Assembly (NCBI RefSeq): GCF_900113315.1
Contig: NZ_FOZG01000001.1
Location: 496,001 to 560,000 of the forward strand
Length of the DNA: 64,000 nucleotides
Reading direction: 5' to 3'
DNA from: Sphingomonas jatrophae
Lineage (GTDB): Bacteria; Pseudomonadota; Alphaproteobacteria; Sphingomonadales; Sphingomonadaceae
In this document: positions 1-8,735 of the stretch, piece after piece
How positions within the stretch are numbered: position 1 is the first letter of the stretch
Layout: each line of letters opens with the position of its first letter
Made by a program: the position numbers and the translations under genes
The notes under the pieces: generated by a model
Seen by the model: only the letters and a program-made list of their open reading frames with translations
Told to the model about the DNA's origin: nothing
The model's database searches: none

Positions 1-457
1 GCGTCTGGGTGATCGGGCCGACAGTGAGCGTGCTGGGCACGACGACCATGCCCATTTCAGACAGCGGGCCATGCCACGCACTGTTCGCGCGCGCGCCCGC
101 AAGGCGTCCGGCGGAGTAGCTAGCGACGGCGGCCGGGCGCCAGAACCATTCCTCGAGGAAATGGTCGGTGAGGTTCTTCAGCCCCGGTTGCATCCCCCAA
201 TTATATTCGCCCGCGACAAACACGAAGGCGTCGGCGGTGCGGATCTTCTGCGCCAGCGCCGCCATTGCCGGCGGCGCTTCGCCCCGGGGATATTCCTTGT
301 ACATGCGGTCCAGCATCGGCAGGCCGACCGCCTTGGCGTCGATCAGATCCGCCACCGCACCCCGCTCACCCAGCCGGCGGACGAGATAGTCGGCCAAGCG
401 AATGCCCGTGCGATCGGAACGATACGATCCGTAGAGGACGAGAATGTGATCAGCCAT
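1..457 (-). CDS. NAD(P)H-dependent FMN reductase family protein (3' end outside window)
   Basis: About 152 N-terminal residues of a flavodoxin-fold oxidoreductase of the NADPH-dependent FMN reductase family, which reduces flavins or quinones with NAD(P)H in the cytoplasm. Residues 6-20 (LVLYGSYRSDRTGIR) look like the phosphate-binding loop after strand 1. Residues 83-88 (GEYNWG), followed by PGLKNLTDHF, match the family's PEYN-G...LKN flavin-contact segment. The ATG is at 455-457. The gene runs off the left edge, so its C-terminus and true substrate cannot be judged. It is transcribed in the same direction as the ABC-F gene upstream, about 60 bp away. Confidence 0.85.
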   Translation of the reverse strand, partial: MADHILVLYGSYRSDRTGIRLADYLVRRLGERGAVADLIDAKAVGLPMLDRMYKEYPRGEAPPAMAALAQKIRTADAFVFVAGEYNWGMQPGLKNLTDHFLEEWFWRPAAVASYSAGRLAGARANSAWHGPLSEMGMVVVPSTLTVGPITQT

Positions 458-516
458 GCCGGATCATACCCGGCCCTGCTGCGGATGCCAAAAGCGCATG
501 GTGCCGGTCTGATCCA

Positions 517-2298
517 TCAGCCGCCCAGCGACTCGGCTTTCTCGGCAAGCTCCAGCCAGCGCAGCTCAGCCTCCTCCTTGCGCCGCCGTGCTGTTTCGAT
601 CGCGACTGTCAGGCCCGCAAAGCGCGCGGGATCGCGCGTGTACAGTGCCGGATCGGCAAGCGCTGCTTCGTCGGCGCGAATCGATGCTTCGATCTTCTCG
701 ATCTCCGTAGGCAGCAGATCGAGATCGCGCTGATCCTTGTAGGTCAGCTTGTTCGCCTTGGCGGCTGGCTTCGGCGTCTCGGGCTTCGTGCCCCCGGAAC
801 GCTTCGCCTCTGCCGGCCGCGCGCGCTTGCGCTCCCAATCCGCGTAGCCGCCGGCGACGATATCCACCTTGCCCGATCCGTCGAGACCGAGCGTCAGCGT
901 TACGGTGCGATCGAGAAAGTCGCGATCGTGGCTGACGAGGAGGACAGTGCCGTCATAATCGGCGATCACCTCCTGCAGAAGATCGAGGGTTTCCATGTCG
1001 AGATCGTTGGTCGGCTCATCCAGCACGAGCAGGTTGGACGGGCGAGCAAACTCGCGCGCCAGCAGCACGCGCGATCGCTCACCGCCGGACAGCGCCTCCA
1101 CCCGCGCTTCGGCGACGGCGGGATCGAACAGGAACTCCTTGAGATAGCCGTGGACGTGCTTCTTGACGCCACGGACCTCGATCCAGTCGCCACCCTCCGC
1201 CAGAACTTCGCGTACCGTCTTGCCGGGCGTCAGCAGGCGGCGCTGCTGGTCGATGACGACGCTGTCCAGCGTCTTGGCGAGCTTGATCTCACCCTCGTCG
1301 GGTGCCGTTTCACCGGTGAGCAGGCGCAGCAGGGTGGTTTTGCCCGCGCCGTTCGCGCCGACGATGCCGATGCGGTCGCCACGCTGGATGCGCAGCGTGA
1401 AGTCCTTGATCACCGTCCGCTCGCCGAAGCGCTTGGTGACGGCCTTAGCTTCGATCACCGAGCGGGTGCGCACGTCGTCCGTGGCGATGCCGAGGTTCGC
1501 GGTGCCGGCGGGGCCGATCATCGAGGCGCGGGCGGCACGCATCTCGATCAGCTTGGTCAGGCGGCCCTGGTTGCGCCGCCGCCGGCCGGTCACGCCACGC
1601 TGCAGCCAATGCTCTTCCAGCTTCAGCCGAGCATCCAGTTTCTCGGCCGCGCGCTCGTCCTCGGCGGCGACCTGCTCCGCCCAGGCCTCGAAGCCGCCAT
1701 AACCGACCTCTGCCCGTCGGATGCGGCCACGATCCAGCCACAGGGTCGAGCGGGTCAGCCTGGTGAGGAAGGTGCGATCGTGGCTGATCACGACAAAGGC
1801 GCCGCCGAAGCGGGCAAGCCAATTCTCCACCCACTCGATGGCGGCGAGATCGAGGTGGTTGGTCGGCTCATCCAGCAGCAGCACGTCCGGCTCCATCGCC
1901 AGCGCGCGCGCGATGGCAGCCCGGCGACGCTCGCCACCGGACGCACTCGCCGCCTCCCGGCCGAGATCGAGTCCGATCTGGTCGGCGATCGACTCAACCA
2001 CATAGGCCGGCGGCGCATCGGCACCCGCCGTCGCATAGTCGCGCAGCGTCGCATGACCGGCGAAGTCGGGCTCCTGCTCGAGCAGCACCACCTTGGCGCC
2101 GGGCACCACCGTGCGCCGGCCTTCATCCGCATCGATGATGCTGGCGAGCAGCTTCAGCAGCGTCGTCTTGCCTGCCCCGTTGCGGCCGATCAGCGCCAAT
2201 CGGTCACGCGGGTGGATGAAGATGTCGAGATTGCGGAACAGCCAGCCCGATCCCTGGATGAGACCGAGTTGTTCATAAGCGAGGATGGGTGCGGCCAT
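517..2298 (-). CDS. uup: ABC-F family ATPase (Uup type)
   Basis: 593-aa soluble protein with two ABC ATPase domains and no membrane segment, the ABC-F layout. ABC-F proteins act on the ribosome or, for Uup, on translation and DNA-associated stress; this is family knowledge. The first Walker A (GRNGAGKT) is at residues 38-45 and the second (GANGAGKT) near 315. Both halves keep LLLDEPTN/LVLDEPTN Walker B motifs. The first signature is ASGGE rather than LSGGE; the second is LSGGE. A linker with a run of basic residues (GRRRRNQGR) joins the halves. The last 90 or so residues are a charged coiled-coil tail beginning LTYKDQRDLDLLP, the mark of Uup rather than EttA. Confidence 0.9.
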   Translation of the reverse strand: MAAPILAYEQLGLIQGSGWLFRNLDIFIHPRDRLALIGRNGAGKTTLLKLLASIIDADEGRRTVVPGAKVVLLEQEPDFAGHATLRDYATAGADAPPAYVVESIADQIGLDLGREAASASGGERRRAAIARALAMEPDVLLLDEPTNHLDLAAIEWVENWLARFGGAFVVISHDRTFLTRLTRSTLWLDRGRIRRAEVGYGGFEAWAEQVAAEDERAAEKLDARLKLEEHWLQRGVTGRRRRNQGRLTKLIEMRAARASMIGPAGTANLGIATDDVRTRSVIEAKAVTKRFGERTVIKDFTLRIQRGDRIGIVGANGAGKTTLLRLLTGETAPDEGEIKLAKTLDSVVIDQQRRLLTPGKTVREVLAEGGDWIEVRGVKKHVHGYLKEFLFDPAVAEARVEALSGGERSRVLLAREFARPSNLLVLDEPTNDLDMETLDLLQEVIADYDGTVLLVSHDRDFLDRTVTLTLGLDGSGKVDIVAGGYADWERKRARPAEAKRSGGTKPETPKPAAKANKLTYKDQRDLDLLPTEIEKIEASIRADEAALADPALYTRDPARFAGLTVAIETARRRKEEAELRWLELAEKAESLGG

Positions 2299-2426
2299 GC
2301 GGCCGAGCTAGGCGTTACCGCCCGGCTTGTGAAGTCGCGCGGTATCTGTGCCACAGTGCGGCAGAATAGCCCCGCCGCCGAGCATTCACGGCCTGTTCAA
2401 TGGCTTGGGCCTATGCCAACGCCACC

Positions 2427-2738
2427 ATGCCGATGAACAGATTCCTGCCCGCCGCGCTGATCGCCGCCACGCTGGCGCTGCCGTTCGCGGCAGATGCGCA
2501 GCCCGAGCGCCGCCGCCGGTCCGATCAGAACTTCGCCTACGACCAGACCCGGCGTGGCGAGATCAAGCCGCTGCGCGAGATCGAGAACCGTGTGCTGCCG
2601 CGCATGGGCGGCGCACGTTATCTGGGGCCGGAGCTGTACGATGATCGCTATCGGCTGAAGTTCATGTCCAAGGGCTCGGTGATCTGGGTAGACGTTGATC
2701 CCCGCACGGGTGCCATCATCGGTCGCGCGGGCGACTGA
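2427..2738 (+). CDS. Small secreted PepSY-like protein
   Basis: About 103 aa. A signal peptide (MNRFLPAALIAATLALPFAADA) precedes an arginine-rich segment and a C-terminal half (YRLKFMSKGSVIWVDVDPRTGAIIG) that has the PepSY look of a strand pair ending D..TG.I. PepSY proteins are periplasmic, and small ones often sit next to PhoP/PhoQ-like systems, as here: the response regulator starts 104 bp downstream. ATG codons at 2427 and 2433 are both possible; 2433 gives the tidier signal peptide. A longer frame from 2400 would put extra residues before the signal peptide and is unlikely. No strong ribosome site is visible. Confidence 0.7.
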   Translation: MPMNRFLPAALIAATLALPFAADAQPERRRRSDQNFAYDQTRRGEIKPLREIENRVLPRMGGARYLGPELYDDRYRLKFMSKGSVIWVDVDPRTGAIIGRAGD

Positions 2739-2842
2739 GAGACGCGCTCAGGCTTATCAGCTCACCCGTTCCTCCTCTTCCCGTTGAGCAGCGCCGCTGC
2801 TTCGCGTAATCGGCGCGTTCGGACCTGAGGAGAGCGAGTTCC

Positions 2843-3508
2843 ATGCGCGTTTTGATCGTCGAGGACGAGCCCAATCTCGGCCGCCAGCTGCGGGCCACGC
2901 TGGAAGGCGCGGGCTATGCGGTGGATCTCGCGACGGATGGCGAGGATGGGCATTTTCTCGGCTCCACCGAGAGCTACGACGCGATCGTGCTGGATCTGGG
3001 CCTGCCCGAGATTGACGGCCTGACCGTGCTCGATCGCTGGCGGCGCGAAGGCAAGGAGACGCCGGTGCTGGTGCTCACCGCGCGCGACAGCTGGTCGGAC
3101 AAGGTGGCCGGGCTGGATGCGGGCGCGGACGATTACCTCGCCAAGCCGTTCCAGACGGAGGAGCTGATCGCCCGCCTGCGCGCGCTGATCCGCCGCGCTG
3201 CGGGCAACGCCTCGTCTGAGCTGATCGCCGGCGACGTGCGGCTCGACACGCGCAGCGGCAAGGTGACTTTGGCCGGTGAGCCGGTGAAGCTGACCGCGCA
3301 GGAATATAAGCTGCTCAGCTACCTGATGCACCACAAGGGCAAGGTGGTGAGCCGGACCGAGCTGATCGAGCATATCTACGATCAGGATTTCGACCGCGAT
3401 TCGAACACGATCGAGGTGTTCGTCACGCGCATCCGCAAGAAGCTGGGTCAGGACGTTATCACCACCATCCGCGGCCTCGGCTACTCGCTCGACGACCCGG
3501 CGCGCTGA
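2843..3508 (+). CDS. OmpR/PhoP-family response regulator
   Basis: 221-aa two-component response regulator. The receiver domain (residues 1-115) has acidic residues E7/D8, phospho-acceptor D51 (VLDLGLP), T79 and K101 (LAKPF). The C-terminal winged-helix DNA-binding domain (about 125-219) shows the OmpR pattern LTAQEYKLLSYLMHHKGKVV and ends IRGLGYSLD. It lies 11 bp upstream of the histidine kinase gene and is clearly its partner. With the PepSY gene before it, the order resembles PhoP/PhoQ-like systems of sphingomonads, which often sense cations or envelope stress. The specific signal is inference. Confidence 0.92.
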   Translation: MRVLIVEDEPNLGRQLRATLEGAGYAVDLATDGEDGHFLGSTESYDAIVLDLGLPEIDGLTVLDRWRREGKETPVLVLTARDSWSDKVAGLDAGADDYLAKPFQTEELIARLRALIRRAAGNASSELIAGDVRLDTRSGKVTLAGEPVKLTAQEYKLLSYLMHHKGKVVSRTELIEHIYDQDFDRDSNTIEVFVTRIRKKLGQDVITTIRGLGYSLDDPAR

Positions 3509-3519
3509 GCGGGTAGGCC

Positions 3520-4986
3520 GTGGCGACGAACGACCCGCCCGCGGCGGACGCCTGGTGGCGTATTCCCGGCAACATGCTGCGCATGATGGTCGGGCGGCCG
3601 ATGCGGGTCGGAGCGGACCGGCCCGATGCCGGCCAGCGCAGCAGCGGCTCGCTGACGCGCCGCATGTTCGGGATTGCGGCGCTGTGGATCGGGCTGATGC
3701 TGTTCGGCGGCGGCTTCGCGCTGGACCGCGTTCTCAAGGACGCGATCACGCGCAATTTCGACGGCCAGCTCGAATATGTGATGTCTGCCATGATCGCGAG
3801 CGCCGAGATCGATCCCATTGGCGAGGTGCGCTTCAACCGGGCGCTCGGGGACCAGCGCTTCCTCGAGCCTTATTCCGGGCTCTATTACCAAATCAGCGGC
3901 AGCGGACATGAGCCGTTCCGCTCGCGCTCGTTGTGGGATCAGGCGCTCAAGGTGGAACCGCGCCACCACGATCCCGACCAGCATGTCTACGACAGCAAGG
4001 AGTTGGGCGGTGAGCCGCTGCGCATCCTGGAGCGGGATGCCAAGCTGCCCGGATCATCCGTGTCGTGGCGCTTCCAGGTGGCGCAGAGCCGCGCCGGGCT
4101 GGATGAGCAGATCGCCATCCTCCGCCAGACGCTGGTCCGATCTTTCGCGCTGCTGGCGCTCGGCCTGCTGATCATGTCCGCCTTGCAGGCGACGGTCGGC
4201 CTGTGGCCGCTGCGCAAGATCCGGCGCGCGATCGGCCGGGTGAAGTCGGGCGAGATCAGCCGGGTCGACGATCGGCTGCCGCTCGAGGTGGCACCGATGG
4301 TGGAGGAGTTGAACGACCTCCTCGCGCACAATGAGCGGCAGGGCGAGGAGGCGCGGGCGCATGCCGGCAATCTCGCCCATGCGTTGAAGACGCCGCTCAC
4401 CGTCATCATGAACGAGGCAACCGCGCGGTCGCCCGATCTGGAAGCCACCGTGATCCGCGAGGCGACGACGATGCGCCGCCAGGTGGACCATCACCTCGCC
4501 CGCGCCCGCGCGGTCGGCCGGCGGGGTGCGGCGCAGAGCTTCGCCGAGGTGTGGGCGAGCCTCAAGGCGGTCGAGCGCGCCGTGTCGCGCCTGCACCGCC
4601 ACGTCACGATCGACCTTGCCGGCGACAAGGCGGCCGCCGTCCACGTCGAGCGTCAGGACTTGGACGAGATGATCGGCAATCTGATGGAGAATGCCGCGAA
4701 ATATGGTGGAAGCCGCGTGTTCGTGACCGTCGAGCGAGCGGCTTCGGGCTTCGTCGACATCGTCGTCGAGGATGACGGCCCGGGCATCCCGGCGGCCGAA
4801 CGCGACACGCTCTTCAAGCGAGGCGCCCGGCTGGATACGGGCAAGCCCGGCACCGGCCTCGGCCTCGCCATCGTGCGTGACGTCGTGGAGATCTATGGCG
4901 GCACGATCGCGCTTGAGGAAAGCGAGGATCTCGGTGGTCTGGCCGCACGGCTGCGGCTGCCGGCGGCAGCGCAGCGGCCGGCATGA
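3520..4986 (+). CDS. PhoQ-like sensor histidine kinase
   Basis: 488-aa membrane sensor kinase starting at GTG 3520. Transmembrane segments lie near residues 47-69 and 205-228 and enclose a periplasmic sensor of about 135 residues. A short HAMP-like linker follows. The phospho-acceptor is H287 in AHALKTPLTV, the PhoQ-type H-box. The ATPase domain has an N-box (NLMENAAKYGG), DDGPGIP and GTGLGLAIV. It autophosphorylates and passes phosphate to the regulator encoded just upstream. Its stop codon overlaps the start of the next membrane-protein gene by 4 bp (ATGA), so kinase and membrane proteins are probably translated together. Confidence 0.92.
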   Translation: MATNDPPAADAWWRIPGNMLRMMVGRPMRVGADRPDAGQRSSGSLTRRMFGIAALWIGLMLFGGGFALDRVLKDAITRNFDGQLEYVMSAMIASAEIDPIGEVRFNRALGDQRFLEPYSGLYYQISGSGHEPFRSRSLWDQALKVEPRHHDPDQHVYDSKELGGEPLRILERDAKLPGSSVSWRFQVAQSRAGLDEQIAILRQTLVRSFALLALGLLIMSALQATVGLWPLRKIRRAIGRVKSGEISRVDDRLPLEVAPMVEELNDLLAHNERQGEEARAHAGNLAHALKTPLTVIMNEATARSPDLEATVIREATTMRRQVDHHLARARAVGRRGAAQSFAEVWASLKAVERAVSRLHRHVTIDLAGDKAAAVHVERQDLDEMIGNLMENAAKYGGSRVFVTVERAASGFVDIVVEDDGPGIPAAERDTLFKRGARLDTGKPGTGLGLAIVRDVVEIYGGTIALEESEDLGGLAARLRLPAAAQRPA

Positions 4987-5768
4987 CCGTGATCGCCTCT
5001 GCCGCGCATGCGCTCCGCCTTGCCGTGGCGGCGCTGGTCGCCCGGCCGGGGCTGATCCTGCTGTTCGTCGCGGTGCAGACGGGTTCCAACCTGATGCGGT
5101 TCTGGCTTGGCCGGGTGGAAGCGTTGGGCGGGCCCGGGATGCTGATGGGCGCGGTCGGCTGGCTGTTCCTGATCGCGCGCACCTTCGTCACGCAGTGGCT
5201 TCATGTCGCGGCCGCACGGCTGATCGACGATCGCACCGTCGGCTTGCGGCAGGCCTTCGTCGTCGCCGGCTCACAGGCCATGTGGTTTCATGGCCTCATC
5301 CTTGTCTCGCTTGCGGCATTCCTCGTCCGCCTCTGGCTGACCCAAGCGTCTGGCGGCTTCTTCGCGCCCGCCGGGAGGCTCTGGGACATCCGCGAGTTGG
5401 TCCTGATGGAGGCCGGCTTTCTCTTCACCTATGCCGTCTTCCTGCCGCTCATTCCCGGCTATTTCGCATCCGTGCTCGGATATGGCGGTGAGCCGACCTT
5501 GCGCGGCAGCCTGCGGGCCGCCCGCGGCCACGTGCTGACGGCGCTCGGCGCGGCGATGCTGCTGGCGCTGCCGCCCGCCTTGCTTCGTCGCGCGCTGCTC
5601 GGCCTGCTGGATGACGGCGGCGTCAGCGGCGTGTTGCTGACGGCGCTCCTGGATGCGGGGCTTACGGTGGTGCTGATGATGCTTGCGACCGGCGTCTACT
5701 GGGGGCTCTACCGCGACTCGCTTGAGGGCGCGCGCGGCCGCGTTCGCGCGGCTGAGGCGGCGCGGTGA
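4983..5768 (+). CDS. Integral membrane protein, paralog 1 of 3
   Basis: 261-aa protein of unknown function with about six hydrophobic segments. It shares with the next two genes a core GWLFLIARTFV..WLHVA followed by a short soluble turn with a conserved R/D pair, then FLPLIPGYFA and a SLRAARG segment. An arginine, a tryptophan and a histidine sit inside the predicted membrane core in all three copies, which suggests a functional polar site. It overlaps the histidine kinase stop (ATGA) and the next gene (ATGA at 5765-5768). I do not recognise the family. A role as output or accessory sensor of the two-component system is inferred from coupling alone. Confidence 0.75.
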   Translation: MTVIASAAHALRLAVAALVARPGLILLFVAVQTGSNLMRFWLGRVEALGGPGMLMGAVGWLFLIARTFVTQWLHVAAARLIDDRTVGLRQAFVVAGSQAMWFHGLILVSLAAFLVRLWLTQASGGFFAPAGRLWDIRELVLMEAGFLFTYAVFLPLIPGYFASVLGYGGEPTLRGSLRAARGHVLTALGAAMLLALPPALLRRALLGLLDDGGVSGVLLTALLDAGLTVVLMMLATGVYWGLYRDSLEGARGRVRAAEAAR

Positions 5769-6529
5769 TGCGCAGCGCGGGCCGGCCATTGCCCGCGCTG
5801 ATGTCCGATGCGGCTGGTGCGCTGTCGCTCGCCTTTGCGGGCTTGCTCGCCCGCCCGCTGATGTTCCTCGTCTTCCTCGCCATTCTTGCGGCAGCCAACC
5901 TCATGCGCTTCTGGATCGGCGTGCAGGGCGGAAGCGATACGGCCGCCATCGTTCGGGCCGCGGGATGGCTGTTCCTGATCGTGCGCACGTTCGTGAACCT
6001 GTGGCTGCATGTGGCGACGATGCGGGTGCTCGATCAGCCGCAGCTGCCGTGGCGGGACGCCTTCCGGGTGGAGCCGATCGCCGCGGGATGGCTGCACCTG
6101 ATTGCCGCCGCTTCCCTGCTCACCATTGGTATCCGCCTGTGGCTGGGGCAGGGCGCGGGTGGCCTGTTCGTGCCGGCGGTGATGACCGGGGGCACGGCCA
6201 TCGGCATCGCAGTGGGGCTGGGCCTCACCTACTTCATCTTCCTGCCGCTCCAGCCGGGTTTCGCCCGCGTTCTGCTGCGACGCGAGCCGACCCCGGTGCG
6301 GTGGTCCCTGGCGGCGATCCGCGGCCAGTATCTGTACAATTGGGCGCTGGTGATGCTGATCTGCTATCCACCGGCGCTGGCTCGCATGCTCGCCTTCGGT
6401 GGCTTGAAGGCGGAAAGTGCCACGTCGATGATCGCGACGGCGTTGATCGATGGCGCCATGTCCGTGCTGCTGATGCTGCTCGCGACCTCTGTCTACCTCG
6501 GCGCGTATCGGCGCGCGGAGGCACGGTGA
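5765..6529 (+). CDS. Integral membrane protein, paralog 2 of 3
   Basis: 254-aa multi-pass membrane protein. It is clearly homologous to its neighbours: GWLFLIVRTFVNLWLHVATM, LDQP, FLPLQPGFARVLLRRE, RWSLAAIRGQYL and CYPPALARMLAFGG all recur in the third copy. The resemblance to copy 3 is much closer than to copy 1, so the 2/3 duplication is probably the more recent event. Start and stop codons overlap both neighbours (ATGA at 5765; the stop's last base is shared with the ATG at 6529). No enzyme motif or known transporter signature is visible. Confidence 0.75.
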   Translation: MMRSAGRPLPALMSDAAGALSLAFAGLLARPLMFLVFLAILAAANLMRFWIGVQGGSDTAAIVRAAGWLFLIVRTFVNLWLHVATMRVLDQPQLPWRDAFRVEPIAAGWLHLIAAASLLTIGIRLWLGQGAGGLFVPAVMTGGTAIGIAVGLGLTYFIFLPLQPGFARVLLRREPTPVRWSLAAIRGQYLYNWALVMLICYPPALARMLAFGGLKAESATSMIATALIDGAMSVLLMLLATSVYLGAYRRAEAR

Positions 6530-7293
6530 TGGCGAGCGTCGGCGCTTCGCTGTTATCGATCCGAGGCGACATGGTGGCGGCGCTGACGATGGTCGCCAGG
6601 GTGCTGCGGCGGCGCCCTTTGGTGTTTGCCATCTTCCTGCCCATCCTGATCCTGGCTAATCCGTTCCGCCTCTGGGTGGCGGCGAACATGTCTGCCAATG
6701 TGACGCTCCTGCGCACCGCGGGCTGGCTGTTCCTGATCGTGCGAACGTTCGTGCATCTTTGGCTGCACGTGGCGACGACGCGCCTGCTGGATCAGCCGAC
6801 GATCGGTTGGCGCGCCGCCTTCGCGGTGCCGCCAGTCGCGGCGGGCTGGTTTCACCTCGTAGCCGGGCTGTCGCTCGCCACGGTGGCGATCCGGCTGCTC
6901 GTCGGCCAAGGCGTTTCGGGCGGCTTCGTACCGGCAGTGCAGACCGGGGGCACGGTGATCGACACCGCGTTCGGCCTCAGCCTGGCCTATCTGCTGTTCC
7001 TGCTGGTTGAGCCCGGCTTCATCCGGGTGCTGCTGCGCGGGGAGGCGACGTCGCTTCGGTGGTCGCTCGGCGCGATCCGCGGGCAATATCTGCGCTGCTA
7101 TGCGGTGCTGATGATCATCGCCTACCCGCCGGCGCTGGCCCGCGCGATGGCCTTTGGCGGCGTGCGGCAGGATGGGCCGCCTGCCGCGCTGCTGGTTGCG
7201 CTGGTCGACGGGGCCATGTCGGTGCTCCTGATGCTGCTCGCCTGCTCGGTCTACCTCATGGCCTTCCGCCGCGCCGAGGCGCATCAGGGCTGA
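6529..7293 (+). CDS. Integral membrane protein, paralog 3 of 3
   Basis: 254-aa multi-pass membrane protein, third member of the tandem family. It repeats GWLFLIVRTFVHLWLHVATT, LDQP, FLLVEPGFIRVLLRGE, RWSLGAIRGQYL and YPPALARAMAFGG. The ATG at 6529 shares one base with the preceding TGA. A longer in-frame reading from 5683 exists but is only an open stretch across copy 2 in another frame; the overlapping ATG is the natural start. The gene ends the operon: the next gene converges from the other strand 11 bp away. Function is unknown. Confidence 0.75.
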   Translation: MASVGASLLSIRGDMVAALTMVARVLRRRPLVFAIFLPILILANPFRLWVAANMSANVTLLRTAGWLFLIVRTFVHLWLHVATTRLLDQPTIGWRAAFAVPPVAAGWFHLVAGLSLATVAIRLLVGQGVSGGFVPAVQTGGTVIDTAFGLSLAYLLFLLVEPGFIRVLLRGEATSLRWSLGAIRGQYLRCYAVLMIIAYPPALARAMAFGGVRQDGPPAALLVALVDGAMSVLLMLLACSVYLMAFRRAEAHQG

Positions 7294-7304
7294 AGGGCTA
7301 TCAG

Positions 7305-7589
7305 TCAGGCGCCGTCGCGCACCCGTTCATGGTGGCGGATCACTTCGCGGATGATGAAGCGCAGGAACGCCTCGGAAAAGTCGGGATCCAGCCGCGCATC
7401 CTCCGCCAGCCGGCGCAGCCGCGCGATCTGCTTCTCCTCACGGTCGGGATCGGCCGGCGGCAGGCCCGATGTCGCCTTGTAGCGGCCGACCGCCTGCGTC
7501 ACCTTGAAGCGTTCGGCGAGCAACAGCACAAGGGCGGCATCGATATTGTCGATGCTCTCGCGATAGCCGCGCAGCGTCTCGTCTGTCAT
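7305..7589 (-). CDS. Chorismate mutase, AroQ class
   Basis: 94-aa all-helical monofunctional chorismate mutase, converting chorismate to prephenate at the entry to phenylalanine and tyrosine synthesis. The pattern LRGYRESIDNID...LLAERFKVTQAVGRYK (R10, R27, K38) followed by DREEKQIARL carries the residues of the AroQ active site. The start MTDETLR at 7589 is chosen over an upstream in-frame codon because the extra residues are proline- and arginine-rich and unlike the family, and 94 aa is the normal domain length. It is divergent from the polyprenyl synthase gene, about 100 bp apart. Confidence 0.88.
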   Translation of the reverse strand: MTDETLRGYRESIDNIDAALVLLLAERFKVTQAVGRYKATSGLPPADPDREEKQIARLRRLAEDARLDPDFSEAFLRFIIREVIRHHERVRDGA

Positions 7590-7693
7590 CACGTCCCTCC
7601 CGTCGCCCGGGGGGAGCCTTTGGGCGGAACCGGGCCTGCCATGCAAGACCTACCCTTGCCATCCGCGTGCGCACCCGCCACATCGCGCCGCAG

Positions 7694-8710
7694 ATGACCG
7701 CCCAGATCCTCCCGCTCGGCCAGGCGCGGCCCCAGCCCACGCTCGATCCGATGATGGCGCTGGTCGCCACAGACCTCGGCCGCGTGAACGAGGTGATCCT
7801 CGCGCGCATGCAATCCGAAGTGCCTCTTATTCCGGAGCTTGCCGGCCACCTGATCGCGGGCGGTGGCAAGCGGATGCGGCCGATGCTTACGCTCGCCTGC
7901 GCCCGGCTGCTGGATTATGCGGGGGAGCGGCACCACAAGCTGGCGGCCGCGGTGGAGTTCATCCACACCGCCACGCTGCTGCACGACGACGTGGTCGATG
8001 GATCGAGCCAGCGCCGCGGTCGACGCACTGCGAACATCATTTGGGGCAATCCGCCCAGTGTGCTGGTCGGCGATTTCCTGTTCTCTCGCGCGTTCGAGTT
8101 GATGACGGAGGACGGCTCGGTCCGCGTCCTGCGCATCCTGGCCAATGCCAGCGCTGTCATCGCGGAGGGCGAGGTGGATCAGCTCACCGCCCAGCGCCGG
8201 ATCGAGACGAGCGAGGATCGTTACCTCCACATCATCGGCTCGAAGACGGCGGCGCTGTTCGCCGCTGCCTGCCGCATCGCTGCTGTGGTGGCGGAGCGGA
8301 GCGAGGATGTGGAGCTGGCACTCGACGCCTATGGCCGCAATCTCGGCATCGCGTTTCAGCTGGTCGACGATGCGATCGACTACGCCTCGGACGGCGCGAC
8401 GATGGGCAAGGATGCGGGTGACGATTTCCGCGATGGCAAAGTGACCTTGCCGGTGATCCTCGCTCATGCCCGCGGGTCGGATGAGGAGCGGCGCTTCTGG
8501 CGTGACGCCATCGAGGGTCGGCGCGTGTCGGACGATGATCTGGCCCATGCCAAGCAGCTGCTCGAGCGGACCGGGGCGCTTGCCGACACGCTCGTCCGGG
8601 CGCGGCACTATGCCGCCCGCGCGATTGATTCGCTGGCGGGGATCGGTGGTGCCAAGGCGCGCGCGGCTCTGGCCGAAGCTGCCGAGTTCGCGGTCGCACG
8701 CGCTTATTGA
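7694..8710 (+). CDS. Polyprenyl (octaprenyl/decaprenyl) diphosphate synthase
   Basis: 338-aa trans-isoprenyl diphosphate synthase that elongates farnesyl diphosphate with isopentenyl diphosphate to make the quinone side chain. The first aspartate-rich motif is at D98-D99-x-x-D102 (LLHDDVVD) and the second is LVDDAIDY near residue 224; GGGKRMRP at 57-63 binds the homoallylic substrate. Long-chain synthases have small residues before the first motif, as seen here. Sphingomonads use ubiquinone-10, so decaprenyl is the likely product (inference). The ATG at 7694 is preferred over a GTG at 7667. Confidence 0.9.
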   Translation: MTAQILPLGQARPQPTLDPMMALVATDLGRVNEVILARMQSEVPLIPELAGHLIAGGGKRMRPMLTLACARLLDYAGERHHKLAAAVEFIHTATLLHDDVVDGSSQRRGRRTANIIWGNPPSVLVGDFLFSRAFELMTEDGSVRVLRILANASAVIAEGEVDQLTAQRRIETSEDRYLHIIGSKTAALFAAACRIAAVVAERSEDVELALDAYGRNLGIAFQLVDDAIDYASDGATMGKDAGDDFRDGKVTLPVILAHARGSDEERRFWRDAIEGRRVSDDDLAHAKQLLERTGALADTLVRARHYAARAIDSLAGIGGAKARAALAEAAEFAVARAY

Positions 8711-8735
8711 TCTCCCCGTGGGTGGGCGAGCTATC

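Noticed and set aside
265-2436. Long plus-strand open frame over the ABC-F gene
   Set aside because: Arginine/proline-rich translation with no family pattern; the minus strand carries a complete ABC-F protein with all ATPase motifs.
5683-7293. 536-codon plus-strand frame that could suggest a fused membrane protein
   Set aside because: Its first half is out of frame with paralog 2, which is clearly coding. Only the part from ATG 6529 resembles the paralogs.
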